Assembly: GCA_963999645.1 (NCBI GenBank)
Contig: CAXEUY010000002.1
Coordinates: forward strand, 1 to 64,000
From: MedAcidi-G1 sp002294285
GTDB lineage: Bacteria; Actinomycetota; Acidimicrobiia; Acidimicrobiales; MedAcidi-G1
Direction of reading: 5' to 3'
Length of the DNA: 64,000 nt
Shown here: in pieces, positions 1 to 8,574 of the stretch
How the letters are laid out: every line of letters starts with the position of its first letter
Numbering within the stretch: the stretch's first letter is position 1
Program-made: the position numbers and the translations under genes
The notes under the pieces: generated by a model
Seen by the model: the letters and a program-made list of their open reading frames with translations, nothing else
What the model was told of the DNA's origin: nothing
Database searches by the model: none

Positions 1-5
1 AAGTA

Positions 6-1058
6 ATGAACAGTCAGATAGAGCAAGTTGGTGCAGGCACTTTTTTTGGTGGACGTGATATAGCGGTCGACTTGGGAACAGCCAACACCCTCGTCTATGT
101 CAGGGGCGACGGAATTGTTCTAGATCATCCTTCAGTTGTCGCAATAAATACTCTTGATGGAACTGTGTTGGCCGTTGGGGCAGATGCCAAGAGAATGATT
201 GGCCGTACTCCAGGACATATACAAGCAATCAGACCTTTAGAAGATGGAGTGATAGCCGATTTTGACGTTTGTGAAAAAATGCTTCGTTATTTTATTCAAC
301 AGGTACATAGTCGAAAGTGGGCCAAACCAAGAATGGTTATTTGTGTCCCATCAGGTGTTACTGGAGTCGAGAGAAGAGCGGTTCAAGAGGCAGCCGAACA
401 TGCTGGCGCGAGATCACCTGCCTACATCATCGAAGAGCCTATGGCAGCAGCCATAGGTGCAGGACTACCAATTGCTGAACCTACTGGAAGTATGGTTGTC
501 GATATAGGTGGAGGGACTACAGAAGTAGCGATGATTTCTTTAGGTGGCATTGTTGCTAATCAGTCGATAAGAATCGCCGGAAACGAGCTCGATGAAGCGA
601 TTATCCAACATCTTAAACAGGAACACGGTGTAGCTGTAGGGGTAAGAACAGCTGAAAATATCAAAATGAAACTAGGTTCTGCATACCCTTTGGAAAAAGA
701 GCTAGTAGCCGAAGTGAATGCGAGTGATTTATCAACTGGACTTCCAAGAACTGTAAGTTTCACAACTACCGAGATACGTGAAGCAATGGCTTTTCCTTTA
801 ATGGCAATTATTGATGCAATTAAAGTAACCCTGGACTCAACACCGCCGGAATTAGCAGCTGATGTGATGGAAAGAGGAGTTGTTCTAACAGGTGGCGGAG
901 CTCTCCTAGTTGGACTCGTAGAGAGACTCACCGAAGAAATAGGTATGAAAGTTTTGGTGGCATCTGACCCTCTTCACTCTGTTGTTTTAGGAGCCGGAAA
1001 AGCTTTAGAAGAGATTGACCGTTTCGGAACGATTTTTTTCGGCAGTAACCAGGAGTAA
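6..1058 (+). CDS. mreB: MreB, actin-like rod-shape protein
   Basis: Bacterial actin that polymerises on the inner face of the membrane and guides lateral wall synthesis. The 350-residue length matches the family. The actin-fold nucleotide motifs are visible: phosphate loop 1 DLGTANTLV (22-30), phosphate loop 2 DIGGGTTEV (166-174) and the adenosine motif LTGGGA (294-299). It is first in an mreBCD-mrdA-rodA cluster and is followed after 5 nt by mreC. The ATG lies 5 nt from the window edge, so the ribosome binding site and promoter cannot be seen and a start further upstream cannot be excluded, though the N-terminal length is normal for MreB. Confidence 0.96.
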   Translation: MNSQIEQVGAGTFFGGRDIAVDLGTANTLVYVRGDGIVLDHPSVVAINTLDGTVLAVGADAKRMIGRTPGHIQAIRPLEDGVIADFDVCEKMLRYFIQQVHSRKWAKPRMVICVPSGVTGVERRAVQEAAEHAGARSPAYIIEEPMAAAIGAGLPIAEPTGSMVVDIGGGTTEVAMISLGGIVANQSIRIAGNELDEAIIQHLKQEHGVAVGVRTAENIKMKLGSAYPLEKELVAEVNASDLSTGLPRTVSFTTTEIREAMAFPLMAIIDAIKVTLDSTPPELAADVMERGVVLTGGGALLVGLVERLTEEIGMKVLVASDPLHSVVLGAGKALEEIDRFGTIFFGSNQE

Positions 1059-1063
1059 TTTTC

Positions 1064-1897
1064 GTGCCCAAAAGGTCAAGTGATAGGCCCAGGGTGGTTT
1101 TACTCGTTTTGATGGCTGCGGCTTTAACTCTTTTGACAGCACAGTTCAGAGACTTTCTTCCTGTAGACGAATTTCAACAAGGTTTTCGGGATGTAATCAG
1201 TCCTGTACGAAGAGTTGTTGACAAAGCTACCGACCCATTTCAGAGAGTTTGGAATGGTGTTTTTGAATATGACGAGGTGAGTGAAGAGAATGAGCGACTA
1301 CAACTAGAAATAGCTCGAATGAGGGGTGCCGAGTTGAGAGACGAAGCAGATCGTGAACTTTTAGAGAGGCTTTTGGGTGAAGTTGACATTGACTATTTAG
1401 AACTAGAAACAGTGGTAGCGAGGATCATTGGTGTTCCGGGTGGCAACTATAACAGTCACGTCGTCGAGATTAATAAAGGCAGTGATGATGGATTGCAAGA
1501 GGGAGCTGGTGTGATCACCAAAGCTGGTCTAGTTGGTTACCTTTACGAGGTAGACCGCTCAAGTTCTTTCGTACGACTTGCAACACATCCAGATTTTAGA
1601 GTCGGAGTGAGGCTGATTAACTCACAAGATGAAGGACTTGCACGTGGAAATGGCAGTCCGGGAATCTTGATTCTTGATGCAGGAATAAGCATTGATTCTG
1701 AAGTATCGATTGGTGAAGTTGTTGTTACATCAGGCGGAAGAAGTATTTTTCCACAGGACATTCCAGTTGGAAGAGTTTACGATCCAGATACTCAAGCAGA
1801 TTATGCCCGTTCGATAGAGATTGACCTGTCTGCTTCATTAGAAAATTTGAGTTTTTTAAATGTAATAACGAGAACAAGCGAAAATTCGAATAAATGA
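1064..1897 (+). CDS. mreC: MreC, elongasome scaffold
   Basis: Periplasmic-facing scaffold that links MreB to PBP2/RodA and activates PBP2. The 277-residue protein has one N-terminal membrane segment (about residues 10-27), a charged coiled-coil stretch (about 68-100) and the beta-rich MreC core (about 105-265). The start is GTG with an AGGAG box at 1051-1055 that overlaps the end of mreB, so translation is probably coupled. The 3' end overlaps mreD by 4 nt. The assignment rests on the domain layout plus the mreB-mreC-mreD order. Confidence 0.93.
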   Translation: MPKRSSDRPRVVLLVLMAAALTLLTAQFRDFLPVDEFQQGFRDVISPVRRVVDKATDPFQRVWNGVFEYDEVSEENERLQLEIARMRGAELRDEADRELLERLLGEVDIDYLELETVVARIIGVPGGNYNSHVVEINKGSDDGLQEGAGVITKAGLVGYLYEVDRSSSFVRLATHPDFRVGVRLINSQDEGLARGNGSPGILILDAGISIDSEVSIGEVVVTSGGRSIFPQDIPVGRVYDPDTQADYARSIEIDLSASLENLSFLNVITRTSENSNK

Positions 1898-2418
1898 ATA
1901 CTTGGTTGAGAGTCTTGACAGTACTTATATGTGCAGGAATATTACAATCTTCTCTTTTCGCGGAAATAAGGATAGACGGAACTGGAGTAGAGCTTCTCCT
2001 GCTCATTGCCATTTTGTCTGGATACCACGGTGGGCCTATTCGTGGCGCACATATTTCTTTTTGGACTGGATTGGTGAATGATTGTGTAGTTGCTTCTCCT
2101 TTGGGAATACATGCCCTTATTTATCCCGTGATTGCCGTGTCAGTAAGCAACATTGAAGAAAGGTTTATAGATGAAAGACGTCTCATAAGAGCCTTAGGAA
2201 TAGCTGTGGGTGTAGCTACAGGAGTTATTTTAACTGCAGCAGTAGGAAATATTTTTGGTGAGCAGATTTTTAATACCAGTTCTTTGCCAGAAACGGCTCT
2301 CATAGCAGGTGTCATTACAACTATCTTCTCTAAACCGGTAAGTAGTGTTGTGAATTGGACAGTATCAAGTGGCACTTCAAAAGAAGTTAAAACACATTTT
2401 TCAGGACGTGTACGTTGA
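1894..2418 (+). CDS. mreD: MreD, rod-shape membrane protein
   Basis: Small integral membrane protein of the elongasome, 174 residues, with about five hydrophobic segments and short loops. MreD is poorly conserved in sequence, so position carries much of the weight: it overlaps mreC by ATGA and overlaps the next gene (PBP2) by TTGA, which is the standard order mreC-mreD-mrdA. Such 4-nt overlaps imply translational coupling and roughly stoichiometric expression. Confidence 0.86.
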   Translation: MNTWLRVLTVLICAGILQSSLFAEIRIDGTGVELLLLIAILSGYHGGPIRGAHISFWTGLVNDCVVASPLGIHALIYPVIAVSVSNIEERFIDERRLIRALGIAVGVATGVILTAAVGNIFGEQIFNTSSLPETALIAGVITTIFSKPVSSVVNWTVSSGTSKEVKTHFSGRVR

Positions 2419-4682
2419 CGGATGAAGTGATTCGCTATCGAATGCGTGTTTTGGCAGTTATAGCTATATCAATGTTTATTGCATTAACTGCGAGGCTTTG
2501 GTATCTCCAGGCTCTCAAATCTGATGAGGCGAAAGATATCGCTACAACGAACATTACAAGAGTGGTGAACATTGAGGCACCAAGAGGACAGATATATGAC
2601 TCGTCTGGAAAATTGCTTGTTGGAAACAGAATAGTTGCTTCTGTGACACTTAATCCTAAAGAGGTTGAAGAAGCAGAAATGAATTCTGAAGAGCTTCTAG
2701 AAATGTTGACAGAGGTTGCTGTTGAAATAAATCGTTCCGGGAAGTTGCTCAAGGTAGCTGATATAGAGCAAATAATCAAAAACCCTTCATACGGTCCATA
2801 CGACGACATTCCAATAGCTGTAGATGTTCCAGAGGATTTACTCGTTTATTTCGGAGAAAGACCATCTCGTTACCCAGGGATACGAGTAGCAGATCGTTCA
2901 GTGCGGTCTTATCTTTACGGATCTTTAGCTAGTCATGTGCTCGGATGGGTTGGTCCAGTAACGAACTTTGAGCTATCAACTAGAAAAACAGTGGATGGGA
3001 AGGATTACTCTTTAAGAGATCAAATTGGTAAATCAGGTATTGAACTTATGTTTGAGGATGACCTTAGAGGCGAGAACGGCAAACGTGTGTTTGAAGTTGA
3101 CCGACGCGGAAGAGTTATACGTGAAAGAACAGATCTTTTTAAGCCTCCTGTAGCTGGCAATGATGTTCAACTTACAATTGATATAGATTTGCAAAATCTT
3201 TTGGAAAATGAACTCCAAAAAAGCATTTATTTAGCTAGGGAAAAGGTGCCTGAAGCTTCTGAAGAAGACTTAGAACCAGCACCTTTTTTAGCACCAGGAG
3301 GCTCGAGTCTGATAATTTCACCCAAGGATGGTCAAATTAAAGCAATGGCGTCCTTTCCAACTTATGACCCAAATGAATCTATTGGAGGCTATTCAGTAGA
3401 TCGTTGGAATGAGTTGAACGATCCGGCGAATGATTTACCGATGTTCAACAGAGCTATTCAAGGGGAGTACGCCCCCGGTTCAACATTTAAAGTTTTTACA
3501 GCTCATGCCGCTTGGCACGATGATGTTTTTGGTACTGGAAGAGTTAGAGAAGCAGACGAGCCCATTGATGATCCTGGTGAATATTTTTTACAAAGCTGCC
3601 GTGCTGATGCAGAAGATTTGGAAACAGCTGGCGGTTGCGTGTTTAGAAATGCAGGAAGTAAACCATATGAAAATGTTGATTTAATTAGGAGTCTTACTGT
3701 TTCGAGTGACGTTTATTACTACACGATTGGTGAATCCATTTTCATAAATCCGAAACACCCAGATAATTCAATTCAAGATGCAGCAAATCTATATGGATTA
3801 GGGATGCAGACAGGGATTCAGCTTCCTTTCGAACAGGATGGGTATATGCCAACTCCCGAAAAACGAAAAGAACGGCACGAAGAGAGTCCCAGTATTTTTC
3901 CAAACCCTTACTGGTACCCCGGAGACAATGTAAATATTTCAGTAGGTCAAGGTGATGTTCTGGTAACACCTCTGCAGCTAGCTAATGCGTATGCGACGCT
4001 TGCTAACGGAGGCGTAAGCTTAGCCCCAAATATAGTGTCGTACGTTTTAGAGAGAGACGGGACAGTGCTTAAGGAGTTCGGCGTGAGAGTTAAGGGTCAA
4101 GTTGAAATTGATTCTGACTTTAAAAATAGAATTCTCAGCGGTCTCATGGGAGTAACTGAAGACGAAGAGGGAACCGCTTATTGGGCATTCAACTCTATAG
4201 CTACAGATGGTGCTTTTTTCCCTTTGGAAAATTTTCCAGTAGCAGGTAAAACTGGAACAGCAGAAGTTAGAGGGAAAGCTGACTCTTCACTTTTTGCAGC
4301 ATTTTTACCAGCACAAGATCCCGAATATGTAATTGTCACGATTCTAGAGGAAGCAGGCTTCGGTAGCGCTGTAGCTGCCCCTATGAGCGCAAGGGTCATG
4401 AAGAGGGTAGTTGAAGATAGCGTGTCGGAAGCACTTACTACCGAAAACCGTTATGCGGTATCGGCTGCACTGCCTTTATGTATCGAATGGTACTTGTGGA
4501 AAGAGAGTTCGTCTTTAAGTAATTTAGAAAGCTTTACTGAAATAAATTCAGATGTATTTGGACCTTCTTTGACCCCTGATGGAAATGTTAGAGTTCGCGG
4601 AATTGAAATAAATTGTAACGAGGTAATCGAATCTCTCTTATCACCTATTGATGAGTTAAGTCTTTTAGCGAGTAGAGGGTAG
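2415..4682 (+). CDS. mrdA: PBP2, class B transpeptidase of the elongasome
   Basis: Monofunctional DD-transpeptidase that cross-links new lateral-wall peptidoglycan with RodA as glycosyltransferase partner. It has an N-terminal membrane anchor (about residues 10-30), the PBP dimerisation region, then the transpeptidase domain with SxxK at 356-359 (GSTFK; catalytic Ser356), SSD at 430-432 in the place of SxN, and KTG at 612-614. The start is TTG within the mreD stop. At 755 residues it is longer than most PBP2 proteins; roughly the last 85 residues, after the domain core ends near 665, form an extension with two cysteines. The membrane anchor puts the catalytic part and this extension outside the cell. 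Confidence 0.93.
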   Translation: MTDEVIRYRMRVLAVIAISMFIALTARLWYLQALKSDEAKDIATTNITRVVNIEAPRGQIYDSSGKLLVGNRIVASVTLNPKEVEEAEMNSEELLEMLTEVAVEINRSGKLLKVADIEQIIKNPSYGPYDDIPIAVDVPEDLLVYFGERPSRYPGIRVADRSVRSYLYGSLASHVLGWVGPVTNFELSTRKTVDGKDYSLRDQIGKSGIELMFEDDLRGENGKRVFEVDRRGRVIRERTDLFKPPVAGNDVQLTIDIDLQNLLENELQKSIYLAREKVPEASEEDLEPAPFLAPGGSSLIISPKDGQIKAMASFPTYDPNESIGGYSVDRWNELNDPANDLPMFNRAIQGEYAPGSTFKVFTAHAAWHDDVFGTGRVREADEPIDDPGEYFLQSCRADAEDLETAGGCVFRNAGSKPYENVDLIRSLTVSSDVYYYTIGESIFINPKHPDNSIQDAANLYGLGMQTGIQLPFEQDGYMPTPEKRKERHEESPSIFPNPYWYPGDNVNISVGQGDVLVTPLQLANAYATLANGGVSLAPNIVSYVLERDGTVLKEFGVRVKGQVEIDSDFKNRILSGLMGVTEDEEGTAYWAFNSIATDGAFFPLENFPVAGKTGTAEVRGKADSSLFAAFLPAQDPEYVIVTILEEAGFGSAVAAPMSARVMKRVVEDSVSEALTTENRYAVSAALPLCIEWYLWKESSSLSNLESFTEINSDVFGPSLTPDGNVRVRGIEINCNEVIESLLSPIDELSLLASRG

Positions 4683-4687
4683 TCCAA

Positions 4688-5821
4688 ATGGTAGATATCA
4701 GAACTCCCAATTTTGGCAAAATTAAACTATTTAGGCACGTTGATTTCTCTGTTCCTCTTTTGGCATTAGCTCTAAGTGGAATCGGTATTTTGATGATCTA
4801 TTCAGCCACCAGAAAACCTTTTGAGCTCACTTCGAAAACTGAAACTATGTACGTTCAAAAACAAGCCGTTTTTCTTCTAATTGGCGTTATTGCAATGGTT
4901 ATTGTTGCGGCAATTGGGCATAAGAGACTGCAAAGACTTGCCCCATTGATTTACTTGCTCATACTCGCTTTACTTTTTTCAGTTCTATTCTTAGGAGTTG
5001 AAAAAAAAGGAACTAGGGGCTGGTTCGAATTTGGAATATATCAGTTTCAACCTTCCGAGTATTGCAAAATTGGAATTGTGGTTGTTTTAGCATTTCTTCT
5101 AAGCCACGCTGAGACGATTAGTCGGAGGCGGCTAGTTTTGACACTTGTAGCTGCGGCTTTACCGATTGTTGCCATACTTGCTCAGCCCGACTTGGGAACA
5201 ATACTTGTTTATGGCGCAATAACAGCTGGAATGGTTGTGGCAGCGGGAATTCAAGGACGTTATCTTCTTATTCTGTTTTTACTTTTACTGTCGGGAGTTA
5301 TAGCTGTATTCGAGTCTGAAACTCTTGAAGAATACCAAGTAGCTAGACTGTTAGTGTTTGTGAATGATGATGAATCAACAGCCGCAAGTTACAACTTAGA
5401 ACAAGCACAAATTGCCATAGGTAATGGTGGCATAACTGGAAGTGGACTTTTCGAAGGAACACAAAACAATTCTGATTTAGTTCCTGAGCAGCAGACAGAT
5501 TTTATCTTCACCGTTATAGCTGAAGAAACAGGATTTATTGGCAGTGTTTTAGTTTTAGGTTTGATAGGACTTTTACTATTTCGAATTTGGCGGATCGGGA
5601 GGCTAGCAGAAGATAATTTTGGTCTACTGGTTTCTGTAGGAGTTTTCTGCATGATTCTTTTTCAAACTTTTCAGAGTGTTGGGATGTCAACAGGGATTAT
5701 GCCCATTACGGGAATTCCTTTACCGTTGATTAGTTATGGGGGTTCTTCCATAGTTTCGACGTTTCTTGGTTTGGGGCTAGTAGAAAGCGTTCATATGCGG
5801 CGCCATGAGAGGTCAAACTAG
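4688..5821 (+). CDS. rodA: RodA, SEDS peptidoglycan glycosyltransferase
   Basis: SEDS-family membrane enzyme that polymerises lipid II into glycan strands as partner of PBP2. The 377-residue polytopic protein carries the family signature around TDFIF, where Asp271 matches the essential Asp262 of E. coli RodA. Conserved C-terminal blocks include GIPLPLISYGGSS (the last extracellular loop and helix). It begins 5 nt after the PBP2 stop and closes the mre operon. FtsW is the main alternative, but the pairing with PBP2 and mreBCD makes RodA the better call. Confidence 0.95.
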   Translation: MVDIRTPNFGKIKLFRHVDFSVPLLALALSGIGILMIYSATRKPFELTSKTETMYVQKQAVFLLIGVIAMVIVAAIGHKRLQRLAPLIYLLILALLFSVLFLGVEKKGTRGWFEFGIYQFQPSEYCKIGIVVVLAFLLSHAETISRRRLVLTLVAAALPIVAILAQPDLGTILVYGAITAGMVVAAGIQGRYLLILFLLLLSGVIAVFESETLEEYQVARLLVFVNDDESTAASYNLEQAQIAIGNGGITGSGLFEGTQNNSDLVPEQQTDFIFTVIAEETGFIGSVLVLGLIGLLLFRIWRIGRLAEDNFGLLVSVGVFCMILFQTFQSVGMSTGIMPITGIPLPLISYGGSSIVSTFLGLGLVESVHMRRHERSN

Positions 5822-5829
5822 ATTTTTCA

Positions 5830-5856
5830 TTGATATCAAAAACAAAATGCTACGAT
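5830..5856 (+). promoter_or_regulatory. Putative leaderless promoter for radical SAM gene
   Basis: TACGAT at 5851-5856 lies 7 nt before the ATG at 5864, and TTGATA at 5830-5835 lies 15 nt further upstream. No Shine-Dalgarno sequence precedes the ATG. The spacing suggests that transcription starts at or next to the start codon. Confidence 0.5.
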
Positions 5857-5863
5857 TAACTCT

Positions 5864-7837
5864 ATGAGTTCTCTATGGGCAGAGCTCGAACAGTTTCTAG
5901 ATGAGATAGAGAAGCCTGCAAGGTATATAGGCGGAGAAGATGGGATGGTAAAACCTGAACATTCTCCAGACAAGACTTCGTGGCTTCTCATCTATCCAGA
6001 CACATACGAGATCGGCTTACCTAATCAAGGTTTACAAATCCTTTACGAAATTTTAAATGAGCGTGATGACTCGTTGGCAGAAAGGTCTTACGCGCCTTGG
6101 GTCGATATGTCGCGTGAAATGAGAAACCGTGGGATTCCACTTTTTTCTCTAGACACTCATCACTCTGCTGAAGCTTTCGATATTTTGGCTTTTAATCTTT
6201 CGGCAGAATTGGTATATACGAATCTTTTGGAATGTTTAGATTTGGCTAACGTTCCATTTTACTCTTCAGATAGAAACGCCGACGATCCATTGGTTATAGC
6301 CGGCGGTCACTGCACTTATAACCCCGAACCTTTTGCCGATTTCATTGATATTGCCGTTTTGGGTGACGGGGAAGAGGTTGTTGGAGAGATAAGTGAAATT
6401 TTTACTGAGTGGAAGAGGAAAAACGATCCTAAAAAAAGCAGACTTCAATTGCTTGAAGAAATGGCTGGGTTGCCTGGTGTATATGTTCCGTCTTTGTATG
6501 AGGCAAATTTTTCTTCTGGACGACTGCTTTCTATTTCTCCAAAGGAAGAATCTTCTGCGCCGAACATAGTAGAAAAAAGAACAATTACCGATCTTTCTGA
6601 TTGGCCTTACCCCAAGAATCAATTAGTTCCCCTTACAGAAGTTGTGCATGATCGACTAAATGTAGAGATATTTCGTGGTTGCACGAGAGGATGCCGCTTT
6701 TGTCAGGCTGGAATGATTACTAGGCCCGTAAGGGAAAGGCCTCAAGAGCAGGTTTTAACTATGGTTGAAGAGGGATTGAAAAGAACTGGATATGACGAGG
6801 TCTCTTTAACTTCTTTAAGCAGTGCGGATTTTAGTGATATCGAGAGTGTTATTACAGAAGTGATGACACAAGATGCCTGCAGTCCAGTATCACTCTCCTT
6901 ACCAAGCCTAAGAGTTGATGCATTTACAGTAAATACAGCTGCTCAAATGCAACAAGCGCGTAGAACAGGGCTTACCTTTGCTCCTGAAGCTGGCACATGG
7001 AGATTAAGAAACGTAATAAATAAGCTGATAAGCGATGATGATCTTTTAGCTGCCGTTGAATCTGCCTACTCACAAGGTTGGAGAAGAGTCAAACTGTATT
7101 TCTTGGTCGGGCTGCCAACAGAAACAGATGAAGATACTTTGGGCATAGTTAGTTTGGCTGAAAAAACTCTTGAGATCGGAAGAAAGTACCATAAAAACCC
7201 ATCTGTAACGGTTTCAGTAGGAGGTTTCGTCCCAAAACCCGATACTCCTTTTCAGTGGTTCGGTCAAAACACTGAGGAAGAGCTTTTAAGAAAAATTTAC
7301 CTGCTGAGAGACGCAGCAAAAAAAATTAAAGGTTTGAAACTCAAATGGCATGATAGTAGGGCGACTGTTGTTGAAGGTATTTTGTCTCGCGGTGATCGAA
7401 GGTTGGCTCCTGTTATTGAAAAGGTATGGAAAGAAGGTGGTGTTTTTCAAGAGTGGAGTGAACATTTTGATATATCCATCTGGAAAAATGCAATGAAAAG
7501 TGAGAACTTGCGAATAGAGGATTTTGCTTATAGGCATCGCGAGGAAGATGAATTTTTACCATGGGACCACTTATCTGCTGGCCTTCACAAGGATTTCCTC
7601 TGGCAAGATTGGCGTGATGCTCTTAATAACCAAGGTCTTGAGGATTGCCGATGGACGCCTTGTTATGACTGTGGAGCGTGTACTGGTTATGGGATAGAAC
7701 ACGTTGTGGCTTCAGCAGTGCCACCCGCTGGAGGAAGCCAAGGCACTGGAGTGACCTCCGAACAAAAAGAAATTCGAGTTTCAATAGAAAACAAGACTTC
7801 ATTTAAAGATTTACAGTCATCAGGAGTAAAGAAATGA
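5864..7837 (+). CDS. TIGR03960-type B12-binding-like radical SAM protein
   Basis: Radical SAM protein of the family TIGR03960, usually paired with a TIGR03936/DUF2344 partner; the reaction is not known to me. The 657-residue protein has an N-terminal B12-binding-like half (about 1-230, with the GGHCTYNPEP stretch) and then the radical SAM barrel whose 4Fe-4S ligands are Cys273, Cys277 and Cys280 in the CxxxCxxC motif CTRGCRFC. A further Cys-rich motif, CYDCGACTG, sits near residue 605. The following gene overlaps by ATGA, so the two are probably co-translated. Conserved linkage to RNase E/G and ribosomal protein genes hints at RNA or ribosome modification, which is inference only. Confidence 0.9.
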   Translation: MSSLWAELEQFLDEIEKPARYIGGEDGMVKPEHSPDKTSWLLIYPDTYEIGLPNQGLQILYEILNERDDSLAERSYAPWVDMSREMRNRGIPLFSLDTHHSAEAFDILAFNLSAELVYTNLLECLDLANVPFYSSDRNADDPLVIAGGHCTYNPEPFADFIDIAVLGDGEEVVGEISEIFTEWKRKNDPKKSRLQLLEEMAGLPGVYVPSLYEANFSSGRLLSISPKEESSAPNIVEKRTITDLSDWPYPKNQLVPLTEVVHDRLNVEIFRGCTRGCRFCQAGMITRPVRERPQEQVLTMVEEGLKRTGYDEVSLTSLSSADFSDIESVITEVMTQDACSPVSLSLPSLRVDAFTVNTAAQMQQARRTGLTFAPEAGTWRLRNVINKLISDDDLLAAVESAYSQGWRRVKLYFLVGLPTETDEDTLGIVSLAEKTLEIGRKYHKNPSVTVSVGGFVPKPDTPFQWFGQNTEEELLRKIYLLRDAAKKIKGLKLKWHDSRATVVEGILSRGDRRLAPVIEKVWKEGGVFQEWSEHFDISIWKNAMKSENLRIEDFAYRHREEDEFLPWDHLSAGLHKDFLWQDWRDALNNQGLEDCRWTPCYDCGACTGYGIEHVVASAVPPAGGSQGTGVTSEQKEIRVSIENKTSFKDLQSSGVKK

Positions 7838-8556
7838 AGTGCCTGAGAGTGCGTTACTCTAAATTAGGGAAAATAAGATTTGTAGGTCATCGTGATGTTG
7901 CAAGGATTTGGGAGAGAGCTTTACGGAAAGCTGAAATCCCTGTTTTGTATTCACAAGGTTTTTCTCCGCACCCGCGTCTCTCATTTGGATTGGCCCTACC
8001 CACAGGTTTTGAGTCTGAGGCAGAATATGTTGACATATACCTTGATGATGACTTTTTTGACATCGATTTCAAAGAGACTTTAGTTAATCAAAAATTAAAC
8101 GACTCTTTACCGGATGGTATGAATACTGTGGCTGTAGGAGTAGTTGAAACATCAGAAGATTCCTTGCAAGAGGCTGTGGACTCTTGCATTTGGAAAGTGA
8201 AGGTTTCTGGATCTTCAACTGAAGAATTTGAGGTATCTAGAGAGAAATTGATGTCAAGCGATACTTATGAGATTCAACGCGAGAGAAAAGGAAAAATTTT
8301 CATAGAGGACATCAGATCACAGGTCCACTCCATAGCGATTGAAGAGAAGAATGCTGTTGATTTCAATATAATTACAGAATTGGGAACGAAGCCTCGTGTG
8401 TTGCGCCCTACTGATTTACTGAGAGCGATGAATCCAGAGATAAAGACGAAAAATATTTTAAGAAAAGAACAATTAATTTTGCAGGGAAATACAAGATTTG
8501 AACCATTATCATTTCAAAAACTTGACCCTGCCGCGCCTGCTGAGGTTATGGCGTGA
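7834..8556 (+). CDS. DUF2344 / TIGR03936 radical SAM-linked protein
   Basis: Partner protein of the preceding radical SAM enzyme; in many bacteria the two are adjacent or fused. The 240-residue sequence starts with the typical block KCLRVRYSKLGKIRFVGHRD, followed by the signature GFSPHPRLSFGLALPTG (about residues 45-61). Its function is unknown; it has no evident catalytic motif of its own and may bind the substrate. It overlaps the upstream gene by 4 nt and lies 18 nt from the RNase E/G gene, so all three are probably one transcript. Confidence 0.88.
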   Translation: MKCLRVRYSKLGKIRFVGHRDVARIWERALRKAEIPVLYSQGFSPHPRLSFGLALPTGFESEAEYVDIYLDDDFFDIDFKETLVNQKLNDSLPDGMNTVAVGVVETSEDSLQEAVDSCIWKVKVSGSSTEEFEVSREKLMSSDTYEIQRERKGKIFIEDIRSQVHSIAIEEKNAVDFNIITELGTKPRVLRPTDLLRAMNPEIKTKNILRKEQLILQGNTRFEPLSFQKLDPAAPAEVMA

Positions 8557-8574
8557 TGAGAAGGGAAGAAATAA

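Noticed and set aside
560..931. 123-codon minus-strand frame inside mreB
   Set aside because: Antisense shadow of conserved MreB coding sequence with no family features.
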